NCBI GenBank assembly: GCA_015233165.1
Contig: JADFYF010000015.1
Coordinates: forward strand, 1 to 35,957
DNA from: Candidatus Omnitrophota bacterium
GTDB taxonomy: Bacteria > Omnitrophota > Gorgyraeia > Zapsychrales > Fredricksoniimonadaceae
DNA length: 35,957 bases
Direction of reading: 5' to 3'
How positions within the stretch are numbered: position 1 is the first letter of the stretch; the number at the start of each line of letters is the position of its first letter. Position numbers and translations under genes: made by a program. Positions 23,775 through 32,186 of this stretch are shown here, piece after piece. The notes under the pieces were generated by a model. It was not told where the DNA came from. It did not search any database and saw nothing but the letters and a program-made list of their open reading frames with translations.

Positions 23775-23872
23775 TCCTCCCCCTTTATGGGGGAGGCTAG
23801 GTGGGGGTATAAATAGAGAGATATCTCTTTTTGTGCCCCCTCCCCTAGCCCCTCCCACAAGGGGAGGGGAAT
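23775..23872. repeat. Palindromic repeat, family B
   Basis: TTCCTCCCCCTTTATGGGGGAGGCTAGG at the left and CCCCTAGCCCCTCCCACAAGGGGAGGGGAA at the right form a long imperfect inverted repeat around an AT-rich centre. Its reverse complement aligns with the in-gene element at 32899-33027. It fills the gap between the GH5 gene and the SpoU gene. Confidence 0.8.
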
Positions 23873-23891
23873 TTAAAGGAGTATTGATTGT

Positions 23892-24737
23892 ATGCATAAA
23901 GAAATCATCACCAGTCTTCAGAACGATTCTGTTAAACAAGCCATTGCTCTTAGGGAGGCAAAGACGCGAAGAGAGTATGGACTGACCATTATCGACGGTA
24001 TCCGTGAGATTTATCGGGCTTTTGATGCCGGTGTCGATATTGAAAAGATTTTTGTCTGCCCCTCGCTGTTGCCGGAACAAGATGAACAGCATTTGCTGGC
24101 GCTTCTTAAACATCGGAATATTAAGATTGTGGAAGTCAATGAGGCTGTCTTTGAGAAGTTGGCCTTTGGTCAGCGACTGGAAGGTCTCTTAGCCCTGGGC
24201 CGTATTCCCCAGAAGGCCTTATCGGATTTAAAACCTGCCGGAACATCCTTGTATGTCATTGTTCAGGCTCTTGAGAAGCCGGGGAATATTGGTGCGATTT
24301 TACGCACCTGTGATGCCGCCGGTGTGGATGGTTTGATCTTGGTCGATGCCAAAACAGATTTGTTTAATCCTAATGTGATTCGTGCCAGTACAGGAACGGT
24401 TTTTAGTGTTCCGACGGCCATCGCCGATAGTCAGGCGGTCTTGGATTTCCTGACGCGTTACAAAATTAAAACCTGCAGTCTGTTTCCTCAAAGTACCAAG
24501 AATTATACGGATGTAGATTTTACAGGTCCTGTGGCGATTGTTCTGGGTTCTGAGGATCAGGGGTTAAGCGAGTTCTGGGTGAAGCATACGGATATCGATA
24601 TGAAAATTCCTATGAATGGCAAGGCTGATTCTTTGAATGTTTCTGTTTGTGGAGCCATTGTCATTTACGAAGCCCTGCGTCAACGGGGGTTAGTCGAAGA
24701 TTCTCCTGTTCTTCGTCGGTCAGCCAAGAAATTCTAA
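23892..24737 (+). CDS. SpoU-family RNA 2'-O-methyltransferase (TrmH/RlmB group)
   Basis: 281 aa. The N-terminal half is a typical TrmH-group substrate-binding domain (SLQNDSVKQAIALREAKTRREYGLTIIDGIREI). SpoU motifs are LEKPGNIGAILRTCDAAGVDGLIL, IVLGSEDQGLS and IPMNGKADSLNVSVCGAIVIYEALRQR. The target nucleotide in rRNA or tRNA cannot be told. SD AAAGGAG precedes ATG23892. It is followed at once by a pseudouridine synthase gene, making a small RNA-modification pair. Confidence 0.9.
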   Translation: MHKEIITSLQNDSVKQAIALREAKTRREYGLTIIDGIREIYRAFDAGVDIEKIFVCPSLLPEQDEQHLLALLKHRNIKIVEVNEAVFEKLAFGQRLEGLLALGRIPQKALSDLKPAGTSLYVIVQALEKPGNIGAILRTCDAAGVDGLILVDAKTDLFNPNVIRASTGTVFSVPTAIADSQAVLDFLTRYKIKTCSLFPQSTKNYTDVDFTGPVAIVLGSEDQGLSEFWVKHTDIDMKIPMNGKADSLNVSVCGAIVIYEALRQRGLVEDSPVLRRSAKKF

Positions 24738-24739
24738 TC

Positions 24740-25456
24740 ATGCGTTTGCAAGTCTTTCTATCCCATAACGGTGTTTGTTCCAGGCGTGAAGCCATGGCGC
24801 TGATTCAAGACGGGCAGGTGAAGGTGAACGGCCGTGTTGAATGGGAACCTTCTTTTGATGTCAGTGGGGATGAGGATATTTCGGTCGACGGAAAAAAAGT
24901 TGTTGTTAAGTCCTATACCTATGTGATGTTGCATAAGCCTCCGGGGTATACGACAACCCGAGACGATCCTTTTGCGGATAAGATTGTTTTGGATTTGTTG
25001 CCTAAGAATTTGCAGCATCTGTCTCCGGTGGGACGTTTGGATAAGGACAGCGAAGGATTGCTGTTGATGACCAATGATGGGACCTGGGCCTACGGTCTGA
25101 CACATCCTAAGTTTCATCTGGATAAAACCTACGTGGTGCATGCCCATGGCAAGCTCAGTCAGGCGAATCAGAGCAAACTGCAGCAGGGAGTGATGATTGA
25201 GGATGAAAAAACTGCTCCTTGCCGTATAGCTCAAGTTCGCTATAATGTCGCGGATACGGAGTTCCAAATCACCATTCATGAAGGCAAAAAGCGTCAGATT
25301 CGTCGGATGCTCTGGAGTGTGGGGCATAAAGTATTCTTTTTAAAACGCATCAGCATTGGCCCTTTGCATTTAGGGTCGTTAACCATCGGTCAGTATCGAG
25401 AACTGACACAACAGGAGATTCAGTCGTTATCAACAGTGACGTCTAACAAATCATGA
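24740..25456 (+). CDS. RsuA/RluB-family pseudouridine synthase
   Basis: Converts a uridine in rRNA to pseudouridine. An S4 RNA-binding domain (MRLQVFLSHNGVCSRREAMALIQDGQVKVNG, residues 1-31) precedes the catalytic domain with PVGRLDKDSEGLLLMTNDG, whose Asp in RLDKDS is the catalytic residue. The C-terminal EGKKRQIRRMLWSVGHKVFFLKRISIGPL is the family signature. 238 aa. ATG24740 is where the S4 domain starts; the track's 24647 extends back into the SpoU gene. The stop overlaps the ABC-F ATG (ATGA). Confidence 0.92.
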   Translation: MRLQVFLSHNGVCSRREAMALIQDGQVKVNGRVEWEPSFDVSGDEDISVDGKKVVVKSYTYVMLHKPPGYTTTRDDPFADKIVLDLLPKNLQHLSPVGRLDKDSEGLLLMTNDGTWAYGLTHPKFHLDKTYVVHAHGKLSQANQSKLQQGVMIEDEKTAPCRIAQVRYNVADTEFQITIHEGKKRQIRRMLWSVGHKVFFLKRISIGPLHLGSLTIGQYRELTQQEIQSLSTVTSNKS

Positions 25457-27396
25457 TTACCTTACTTAACATTTCAAAAAACTTCGATACACGCCTTTTA
25501 CTGAAGAACATTACGCTGAGTATTTTTGCGAATGAACGTATTGGGTTAGCCGGTCCTAACGGGGCAGGTAAGACAACTATTTTTAAAATCATTTTAGGTC
25601 AATTAGAACCGTCGTCAGGAAGTGTTCAGATCCAGAAGGGGATTAAGATTGGATACATGGCGCAGGAATCGAGTTACCCGTCGAATCGTACAGTTATGGA
25701 CGAGATGACGTCGGGGAATGATGAGATCCGAAAGCTGTTGGAAGAAAAACATAAGCTGGAAGAGGAAAATAAGGCGGATTCTAATCGTTATGGGGATATT
25801 CTGGAGTTGTTAGAGACGGCAGGGATTTATGATCTGGAGCATAAGGCTGAGAAAATCTTAAGCGGTTTAGGATTTAAGGAGCCTGAGTTTCACAAACCCA
25901 TTGCGAATCTCTCCGGTGGTTGGCAGATGCGCGCGCAGTTGGCTAAGCTTTTGGTCTATCAATACGATCTTCTGATGCTCGACGAGCCGACCAACTATTT
26001 GGATTTGGAAGCTACCCTGTGGTTGAAAGGTTTCTTAGCCGACTATCCGGGAACCTTTCTGATGATTTCCCACGATAAGGTTTTCTTAAACGATGTCACC
26101 AATTACACCATGATTCTAGAAGACGGCAGGGCTACCAAGATTAAGGGTAATTACGAGGAGTATGAGGAAGCTAAGGCGATGCGTTTGAAGTCCCTGGAGA
26201 AACAGGCTAAGGTGGTGGATAAGAAGCGTGAACAGTTGGAGCGTTTTGCGGAACGTTTTCATGCTCAGCCTAACTTCTCCGGAGCTGTTCGTAACAAACG
26301 CCGTCAGTTAGAGCGTTTAGATGAGATTGATATTCCTCAGGAGAAACATTCCATTCGTGATTTTGATTTTCCAGCGACGCGTGAAAGCGGGTATACCGTC
26401 CTGACAATGACGAATATTTCTAAGGCGTATAAAGATAAGGTCGTCTATGAAAAGGTGGATCTGGAAATTATCCGTGGGCAGAAGATTTGTCTGGTGGGTC
26501 CCAACGGGGCTGGTAAATCGACGTTATTGAAGATGGCTGCCGGTGTTGTGCCATTTGACTCGGGAACCTACAAGCTGGGTCATCAGGTCGACCTGGGATA
26601 TTTCTCTCAGACTCGTCTGGATGTTCTTAATCCTAATCGTACGGCGATGGAAGAGTTGATGTCGGCCTCCAGTAAAAGTGTTCCTCAAACTCAGGCCAGA
26701 ACTCTTCTGGGAGTTTTTAACTTTAGAGGCGACGACGTGTTTAAACCTGTCAACGTCCTCTCCGGGGGAGAGAAAAGTCGTTTGATCTTAGCGAAGCTGT
26801 TGGTTAATCCTCCTAACTTTATCTGCCTCGACGAGCCTACGACCCACTTGGATATCGACGGGGTTGAAGCGTTGACGACCTGCTTTAGAAATTATCAGGG
26901 AACGTTGTTGTTTATCAGTCACGATTTGTTCTTCATGAAGGAAATTGCCACGCATATGATTGAGGTGGATAATGGCGGTCTGAAGCATTATCACGGCGGA
27001 TTGGATTATTATCTCGAGAAGAAGGCGGGGATTGATATTAATCAGAAGCAAAAATCTCAGGCTCAGGTCGCTATGGCTTTAGAGCAGGCTAAGAAGCAAA
27101 AGCAGAAGGAAGACAGTAAGCCTCAGTCTCTGGTGATGGATGCGCATGCCAAACACAATCAAGCTCTTTTGCGTTTAGAAGCTATTAAAAGAGAAACGAA
27201 GAATTTAGAGAAGGAAAAGAGCGAGCTGGAAACAGAAAGCTACGTGAAGTCCAGATTCCTCAGTGATTCTTTTGGCCGTGATCAGGAGATGATCAAAGAA
27301 TGCGGGATCAGGCTTAAGGATATTCAAAAACGTTTAAGAGAAATCACTGTCAAGATCGATAATTTAGCACAAGAAAAAATCGATATTTCTAAATGA
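25453..27396 (+). CDS. ABC-F family ATPase (Uup/EttA-like)
   Basis: 647 aa with two ABC ATPase cassettes and no membrane segments. Cassette 1: Walker A GPNGAGKT (35-42), signature LSGGWQMR, Walker B LLMLDEPTNYLD. Cassette 2: GPNGAGKS, LSGGEKSR, FICLDEPTTHLD. A charged linker lies between them (KKREQLERFAERFHAQPNFS), and a coiled-coil C-terminal extension of about 110 residues as in Uup. ABC-F proteins act on the ribosome. The operon context with rRNA modification genes fits. It overlaps the neighbours at both ends by ATGA. Confidence 0.94.
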   Translation: MITLLNISKNFDTRLLLKNITLSIFANERIGLAGPNGAGKTTIFKIILGQLEPSSGSVQIQKGIKIGYMAQESSYPSNRTVMDEMTSGNDEIRKLLEEKHKLEEENKADSNRYGDILELLETAGIYDLEHKAEKILSGLGFKEPEFHKPIANLSGGWQMRAQLAKLLVYQYDLLMLDEPTNYLDLEATLWLKGFLADYPGTFLMISHDKVFLNDVTNYTMILEDGRATKIKGNYEEYEEAKAMRLKSLEKQAKVVDKKREQLERFAERFHAQPNFSGAVRNKRRQLERLDEIDIPQEKHSIRDFDFPATRESGYTVLTMTNISKAYKDKVVYEKVDLEIIRGQKICLVGPNGAGKSTLLKMAAGVVPFDSGTYKLGHQVDLGYFSQTRLDVLNPNRTAMEELMSASSKSVPQTQARTLLGVFNFRGDDVFKPVNVLSGGEKSRLILAKLLVNPPNFICLDEPTTHLDIDGVEALTTCFRNYQGTLLFISHDLFFMKEIATHMIEVDNGGLKHYHGGLDYYLEKKAGIDINQKQKSQAQVAMALEQAKKQKQKEDSKPQSLVMDAHAKHNQALLRLEAIKRETKNLEKEKSELETESYVKSRFLSDSFGRDQEMIKECGIRLKDIQKRLREITVKIDNLAQEKIDISK

Positions 27397-27866
27397 GACA
27401 AAAACATTTTTTTGAATTCTGTCACCCCCGAATGTTTTTGTCGGGGGTCCAGAGGTTGGCTGAAGTCCTAGATGCCCGACTCAAACATTCGGGCATGACA
27501 ATTTTTTTAATTATTAGTTTTTCCGGCTGTGCCGTTATTAATCATGCCGACGAGCTGATTATGATGGGAGGGTATTCCCGGGATAAGAATGTTCAGGGCA
27601 AGTTGGTTGATCAAATCAATGCTTCCTATGATGCCCTGTTGGTGGCCATCAATACCAATAAAATTAAGAATTACCCGGATCAAACAGCGATTCTGACGAA
27701 TTTTGGTGAACCGATTGCTAAAAAAACCGTGACTATTGACGGACTTCCCCGGGATCGCTGGCTTTATCGTAACGCCATCCCACAAAAGGCTAAAGATAAA
27801 GTGTATCTATACTTTGATACCCATGGTCAATTAATGAAATTTACACAGGAAAAAATAGAATGGTAA
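27393..27866 (+). CDS. Lipoprotein whose signal peptide is split by a palindromic repeat
   Basis: ATG27393 overlaps the ABC-F stop (ATGA) and encodes MRQKHFFEF. An 81-nt family A repeat (27420-27500) then adds 27 residues before IFLIISFSGC, a lipobox with Cys. Removing the insert joins MRQKHFFEF to IFLIISFSGC, a normal lipoprotein signal peptide, so the ancestral gene almost surely read that way. Today translation may begin at ATG27495, inside the repeat (MTIFLIISFSGC, no basic n-region), or at 27393 with a long leader. The mature part (about 110 aa, ILTNFGEPIAKKTV, LPRDRWLYRNAIP, VYLYFDTHGQLMKF) is of no named family to me. Confidence 0.78.
   Translation: MRQKHFFEFCHPRMFLSGVQRLAEVLDARLKHSGMTIFLIISFSGCAVINHADELIMMGGYSRDKNVQGKLVDQINASYDALLVAINTNKIKNYPDQTAILTNFGEPIAKKTVTIDGLPRDRWLYRNAIPQKAKDKVYLYFDTHGQLMKFTQEKIEW
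27420..27500. repeat. Palindromic repeat, family A (81 nt, in frame inside a lipoprotein gene)
   Basis: Ends TGTCA and TGACA. The arms are CCCCGAATGTTTTTGTCGGGG and CCCGACTCAAACATTCGGGC around GTCCAGAGGTTGGC. It is the same orientation as the 22457 copy. At exactly 27 codons, starting on a codon boundary, the insertion keeps the reading frame of the lipoprotein gene. It also supplies an internal ATG (27495). Confidence 0.88.
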
Positions 27867-28984
27867 TGATGATTGTCTTAGTGATTGTGATGACGGTCGC
27901 TGTGGCGTTATTGATTATGCTTCTGACCCGTCAAAGCGCGTTGGAGAAGAATCAGGATCGCGGACAACAGGTCATGACGCAGAATCTCAATGCCTTTTCT
28001 GCCATGCACGAACAGAAACTTGAGCGTATTCGTGAATCGGTGGAAAAGAAACTGAGTGAGATTCAGCTGGATAACAGCAACAAGTTAGAGAAGATTCGTC
28101 AGACGGTGGATGAAAAGTTGCATGAAACCCTCGAGAAGCGTTTGGGAGAATCCTTTCAGTTAGTCAGTGATCGATTGGAGAAGGTGCATCAGGGATTAGG
28201 GGAGATGCAGACGCTGGCGGCCGGTGTGGGCGATTTGAAGAAGGTTCTGACCAACGTCAAGACGCGCGGCACCTGGGGAGAAATTCAGCTGGGGAATTTG
28301 TTGGAACAGATCCTGACGCCGGAACAGTATGAGAAGAATTACATCACCAAGAAGGGGAGCAATGACCCTGTGGAATTTGCTATCAAGCTGCCTCGTGAAG
28401 AGGGGGTTTATATTCCGATTGATGCAAAGTTTCCTAAAGAAGATTATGAACGACTGATGCAGGCGCAGGAAGAAGGCCATTACGCCATGATCGAGGAATG
28501 CACCAAGGCGATTGAAGCCAGAATTAAGTTGGAGGCTAAGAAGATCAAGGATAAGTATATTGATCCGCCTTACACGACGGATTTTGCAATTTTGTATCTG
28601 CCCATTGAAGGTCTATATGCCGAGGTTCTTCGTCGAACAGGACTTTGTGAATTTCTTCAACGAGAGTATCGTATCTCCGTCGCAGGTCCGACCACGATTG
28701 CGGCGCTTTTAAACAGTTTACAGATGGGCTTTCGTACGCTGGCTGTTGAAAAACGAGCCTCCCAGGTCTGGGAGCTCTTGGGTGTGGTCAAAGGTGAGTT
28801 TGGCAAGTTCGGAGATCTGTTAGATAAGACGAAGGAGAAATTGGATTTAGCGAGTAAGAATATCGAGGACGCTACCAGAAAGTCTCGCACGATCGAGCGT
28901 AAACTGCGTGATGTTCAGGACCTGCCTGCCGGACAGGTCGGTCTGCCAACACCGACGACTCACATTGTGTTGGAGGATCTATGA
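27860..28984 (+). CDS. RmuC-family protein
   Basis: 374 aa. An N-terminal membrane helix (MMIVLVIVMTVAVALLIMLL) is followed by a coiled coil (about 30-125) and the RmuC nuclease-like core: GTWGEIQLGNLLEQILTPEQY, IPIDAKFPKEDYERL, TTDFAILYLPIEGLYAEVL and VAGPTTIAALLNSLQMGFRTLAVEKRA. RmuC is linked to limiting recombination at inverted repeats in E. coli, which is notable in a genome full of palindromes. The tail contains LPAGQVGLP, encoded by a partial CCTGCC repeat (28921). The start overlaps the lipoprotein stop. It is followed by pgeF via ATGA. Confidence 0.92.
   Translation: MVMMIVLVIVMTVAVALLIMLLTRQSALEKNQDRGQQVMTQNLNAFSAMHEQKLERIRESVEKKLSEIQLDNSNKLEKIRQTVDEKLHETLEKRLGESFQLVSDRLEKVHQGLGEMQTLAAGVGDLKKVLTNVKTRGTWGEIQLGNLLEQILTPEQYEKNYITKKGSNDPVEFAIKLPREEGVYIPIDAKFPKEDYERLMQAQEEGHYAMIEECTKAIEARIKLEAKKIKDKYIDPPYTTDFAILYLPIEGLYAEVLRRTGLCEFLQREYRISVAGPTTIAALLNSLQMGFRTLAVEKRASQVWELLGVVKGEFGKFGDLLDKTKEKLDLASKNIEDATRKSRTIERKLRDVQDLPAGQVGLPTPTTHIVLEDL
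28921..28941. repeat. Partial CCTGCC palindrome inside rmuC
   Basis: CCTGCCTGCCGGACAGGTCGG is close to the copy at 33274-33294. It is read in frame as DLPAGQVG in the nonconserved C-terminal tail of the RmuC protein. Confidence 0.6.
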
Positions 28985-29670
28985 GATTCTTTGAAGGACA
29001 GGATGTTGTTGCCTTTATCAGCGATAAGAGTATGGATTTTCAGCCGACGGATTTTGATGCGCCCTTGTTGCTCAAGCAGCGGGAGTATTTAAAGAAGGAA
29101 TGCTCTCTGGATGTGCCTTTCGTCTTCTGGCGTAAGCAGGTGCATGGCGATGACGTTCTTGTTGCTAAGGATTCTCCTCGGAGCGCATCAGGCTGTCCGG
29201 ATGCCGATGCCTATGTGACCTGCCAGAGCAATCTGCCTTTGGCTATTCGCACGGCGGATTGTGTTCCGATTCTTTTTTTTGATCCTGTGAAGCACGCTAT
29301 TGGCGTGGCTCATGCCGGATGGAAGGGGACGCATAAGGAAATAGCTCTTAAGACGATCGAACGCATGAAGAATGTGTTTGGTAGTAAGCCTGAAGATATC
29401 CAGGTCGTCCTGGGTCCGTCGATTCAGCCGTGCTGTTATCAGGTGGGAGAAGAGTTTCGTCAGTATTTTCCGAATGAAATTATCGAGCGGGCCGGCAAGT
29501 TATATGTCGATATCACGAAGAGTAATTACAAGCAGCTGTTAAAGGCAGGAATCAAAAAAGAGAATATCAAGAACACAGGGATCTGCACCTGCTGCAATCC
29601 TAAATATTTTTCTTTCCGACGGGATGCAGAGAAATCAGGTCGGATGATTTCCCTGATGGTGTTGCTATGA
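28981..29670 (+). CDS. pgeF: PgeF/YfiH-family (laccase-domain) protein
   Basis: 229 aa with all family signatures. QVHGDDV and AHAGWKGT give zinc-site His residues. RTADCVPIL carries the metal-binding Cys. GPSIQPCCYQVG and the C-terminal CTCCNPKYFSFRRD with SGRMISL complete the set. Members have been described as peptidoglycan-editing factors and as purine nucleoside phosphorylase/deaminase-like enzymes. The sequence does not settle which. It is linked to rmuC and cutA by ATGA overlaps at both ends. Confidence 0.93.
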   Translation: MRFFEGQDVVAFISDKSMDFQPTDFDAPLLLKQREYLKKECSLDVPFVFWRKQVHGDDVLVAKDSPRSASGCPDADAYVTCQSNLPLAIRTADCVPILFFDPVKHAIGVAHAGWKGTHKEIALKTIERMKNVFGSKPEDIQVVLGPSIQPCCYQVGEEFRQYFPNEIIERAGKLYVDITKSNYKQLLKAGIKKENIKNTGICTCCNPKYFSFRRDAEKSGRMISLMVLL

Positions 29671-29996
29671 AAACAAACTCCACCATTGTGGTATTGGTCA
29701 CTGCCAAGAATAAAACTGAAGCCAGAAAGATTGCAGGAGAGCTTCTTAAGGATAAGCTGATCGCCTGTGCTAATTTGGTGGAAGGTGTAGAATCATGGTT
29801 TACGTGGCAGGGAAAGACGGATCACAGCACGGAGACCTTGATGATGTTAAAGACGCAGCAGAGACTTTTTAAGAAGCTGGTCGCTAAGGTTCAAAAGTTA
29901 CATAGTTATCAAACCCCGGAAATCATTGCCTTGCCCATTGTGGAGGGAAGCGGGGATTATCTTCAATGGATCGATGACGTTGTTACCAAGGAGTGA
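29667..29996 (+). CDS. cutA: CutA-family protein
   Basis: 109 aa, typical CutA1 trimer-forming ferredoxin-like fold. It shows VVLVTAKNKTEARKIAGELLKDKLIACANLVEGVESWFTWQGK, then ETLMMLKTQQRLFKKLVAKVQKLHSYQTPEIIALPIVEGSGDYLQWI. The family was named for divalent-cation tolerance; its actual biochemical role is unclear. ATGA overlap with pgeF, and its stop falls just before the start of the next gene. Confidence 0.94.
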   Translation: MKTNSTIVVLVTAKNKTEARKIAGELLKDKLIACANLVEGVESWFTWQGKTDHSTETLMMLKTQQRLFKKLVAKVQKLHSYQTPEIIALPIVEGSGDYLQWIDDVVTKE

Positions 29997-29998
29997 TT

Positions 29999-30496
29999 AT
30001 GTTTATTCGTTTATGTGTCATGATGCTGTTATTGTGCGCGCCTCAGGCAGCTTTTGCCATGGCTAATTTGCCTTCACAAGAGGTGGCGAATGTTTTGGTC
30101 GGGAAACCTGCTCCTGAGTTTAAACTGGGAAATACGGCTGGGGTCACTCAGACGCTGACACAGGCTCGGGATGGAAAAAGATCAGTGATGATTTTTTGGG
30201 CCACCTGGTGTCCCAATTGCCGTGAAGAATTAGATGCGCTTAAGGGGCGTCTGGATCAAATCAAGAAAGACGGCGTTTTGATTCTCTTAGTGAATGCGGG
30301 GGAAACAAAGGAAGAGGCTTCGTCTTATTTGAAGCGTCAGAAAATCCCGTTAGAGAGTCTTGTGGATGATGACAACACGGTGTCAGGTCAATACAGCGTC
30401 GTTGGAATTCCCACTCTTATTTTTATGGATGAGAAAGGTGTGATCCGCGCTGTTGAACACCGATTCCCTGCCGACTACAATTCCAAGTTTAATTAA
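29999..30496 (+). CDS. Exported TlpA-like thioredoxin-fold protein
   Basis: 165 aa. The signal peptide MFIRLCVMMLLLCAPQAAFA is followed by the AhpC/TSA-thioredoxin fold: VGKPAPEFKLGNTAG, the redox motif FWATWCPNCREE, and cis-proline VVGIPTLIFMDEKG. Periplasmic disulfide reductases or cytochrome-maturation thioredoxins of the TlpA/ResA type have this architecture. ATG29999 is preferred to GTG29993 because AAGGAG lies 5-6 nt upstream. It is the last gene of the run and is followed by a palindromic repeat. Confidence 0.9.
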   Translation: MFIRLCVMMLLLCAPQAAFAMANLPSQEVANVLVGKPAPEFKLGNTAGVTQTLTQARDGKRSVMIFWATWCPNCREELDALKGRLDQIKKDGVLILLVNAGETKEEASSYLKRQKIPLESLVDDDNTVSGQYSVVGIPTLIFMDEKGVIRAVEHRFPADYNSKFN

Positions 30497-30505
30497 ATAA
30501 GAAAT

Positions 30506-30611
30506 CTGTCATTCTGAACCCGCTGTTTTCTGGCGGGTGAAGAATCTTGAAAGAACTGCTTCTTAGAAAGGTTTGTTCTTTTTAGATCCTTCACTTCGTT
30601 CAGGATGACAG
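30506..30611. repeat. Palindromic repeat, family D, between convergent genes
   Basis: CTGTCATTCTGAAC at the left and GTTCAGGATGACAG at the right form the outer arms. Inside are GAAGAATCT/AGATCCTTC, a small CCCGC...GCGGG hairpin and AAGAAC...GTTCTT. It occupies nearly the entire 120-nt gap between the converging TlpA-like and PpiD-like genes and could act as a two-way terminator, although no long T-run is present. Confidence 0.8.
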
Positions 30612-30616
30612 GTTTA

Positions 30617-32086
30617 TTATTTAGCCTTGTGTTTATCGATTTGACTTTGAATGTTGGCTTTTAATCTTAGCTGGGTGACGAATTCAGCGGTGATTTGGCT
30701 TCTCTTTTGAGCGAGCATCATTTCTTTGAAGTTGGTTTTATCAGATTCAAATTGTTTCTCGTCAATCCCTTCGATACTATCTAGATAAACAATGGCTGGA
30801 CCTTGCGAGGTGCTAATCACTTCGCTTAATCTGTTTTGCATGTTCATTTTTAAGGTTTCTTCCTGAAACTCAGCAATCAGTCCCATATTGGCGACGTATT
30901 CTCCTCGACCAAAGGAGTTGGTTTGATCCACCTTCGCATCAACCCCTAACGCTAAATCCTTGAAGCTTTTGTTGGCCTTGAGTCCCTGACTAATCACTTT
31001 AAGAGCCGCATCCGCCTTGGTTTTAGCTAGAGTGAATCCTTTATCGGTCAGAAGAGAATTTTTGACATCTTCTTTAATGGCCGCTAAGGCGGGGATGGAA
31101 GAGTCTTTGTATTCTTTGATTCTTAAGATTTGCCAGCCGTCAGGCATTTCAAACGCAGGGCTGAACTGGCCTTGCTTCATGGCGAAGATTTTCTCCACCA
31201 GTTCCGGCGACCAGGCAAAACTTAACAGAGGCTGGGCCTGAGAGAAGAGTCCGCTTTCCTTGACTTCAATTTTGTGTGCTAAGGCTAGGGCTTTAAAGTC
31301 GGTGTTGGTTTTTAATTCTTTAGCTAAGGCGGTGATGGCTTTTCTGGCAACTTCCTTTTGTTCCGTCGTAGCCTTTTCAGGGAAGTTGACTGTAGCAGAT
31401 TCCACATTCACCATGATGGGCTTACGGAATTGTTCTTGATGGGCGTCGTAGTATTTTTTAATTTCATCGTCGGAAACTTTTATATCCTTGGCAGCCTTTA
31501 GGGGTTCAAAGAGGGCGTAGACCAACTTGATTTTTTCATTCTTAAGAATGTATTCTTTTTTGACTTCCGGATCCGTCATGGAAAGCTCACCAGTGACTTG
31601 TTCTAGAAGTTTCTTAATCATCAGCTGAGTGCGGATGCCCCCTTCAAATTCGATGGTTTTACGGTCAAAGCCTCTGGGGTCTGAAACGATGGATTCATAT
31701 TTGTATTGATCAAATTTGCCCTGAGTTTGAAAGAAGGGCATGGTGGCAATGAAATCAACAATTTCTTGATCAGAAACTTGAACATTTCGTTTTTTAGCTT
31801 CTTCCAAAAGAACCAGACGATCCCAAGTTTGTGCTTCGAGATTCAGACGGTTGCCGTACTTAAAGAAATTATCGCCATACATCAGGATGGCAGAGTCGCG
31901 CGTGTCGTAATAGGCTTTTTGCCAATCCATCAAGGAGACGGTGTGACCGAAGATTTTACCGGCGCTATTGACGCTTTTATCTAATCGCCAGGCTGTTCCA
32001 AAAACAGCAAACGAAAGGATGATAATAACAGAAACAACCCAGAGGATCTTTCTGGAGACACCTTTGTGACGAAGAACGCTAAGCAT
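30617..32086 (-). CDS. PpiD/SurA-like membrane-anchored peptidyl-prolyl isomerase
   Basis: 489 aa from ATG32086 (MLSVLRHKGVSRKILWVVSVIIILSFAVFG), with AAAGG 5-6 nt upstream in the minus-strand sense. One membrane anchor (about 14-32) is followed by a SurA_N-type chaperone region (SLMDWQKAYYDTRDSAILMYG, QTWDRLVLLEEAKKRNVQVSDQEI) and a parvulin-like segment (FKALALAHKIEVKESGLFS, LVEKIFAMKQGQFSPAFEMPDGWQILRIKEYKD). Like E. coli PpiD it should help fold proteins leaving the Sec channel. The parvulin domain looks divergent, so isomerase activity is uncertain. It diverges from the large exported protein gene. Confidence 0.88.
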   Translation of the reverse strand: MLSVLRHKGVSRKILWVVSVIIILSFAVFGTAWRLDKSVNSAGKIFGHTVSLMDWQKAYYDTRDSAILMYGDNFFKYGNRLNLEAQTWDRLVLLEEAKKRNVQVSDQEIVDFIATMPFFQTQGKFDQYKYESIVSDPRGFDRKTIEFEGGIRTQLMIKKLLEQVTGELSMTDPEVKKEYILKNEKIKLVYALFEPLKAAKDIKVSDDEIKKYYDAHQEQFRKPIMVNVESATVNFPEKATTEQKEVARKAITALAKELKTNTDFKALALAHKIEVKESGLFSQAQPLLSFAWSPELVEKIFAMKQGQFSPAFEMPDGWQILRIKEYKDSSIPALAAIKEDVKNSLLTDKGFTLAKTKADAALKVISQGLKANKSFKDLALGVDAKVDQTNSFGRGEYVANMGLIAEFQEETLKMNMQNRLSEVISTSQGPAIVYLDSIEGIDEKQFESDKTNFKEMMLAQKRSQITAEFVTQLRLKANIQSQIDKHKAK

Positions 32087-32157
32087 AGGAACCTTTCTGT
32101 ATAGTGGTGTAGGGGTATGTGAAAATGACCCGTATTTGTATTCCAAGAAATGCCGTG

Positions 32158-32186
32158 ATTATATCGACGCTCCTAGCAATTGGCAA
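32158..32186 (-). promoter_or_regulatory. Strong sigma70-type promoter for the PpiD-like gene
   Basis: On the minus strand TTGCCA (32186-32181), a 17-nt spacer and a perfect TATAAT (32163-32158). It gives a leader of about 65 nt including the ribosome binding site. Confidence 0.7.

Noticed and set aside
24758-25327. 189-aa minus-strand ORF opposite the pseudouridine synthase
   Set aside because: Long but antisense to a fully motif-supported RsuA/RluB gene; its protein is His/Arg/Gln-rich with no domain.
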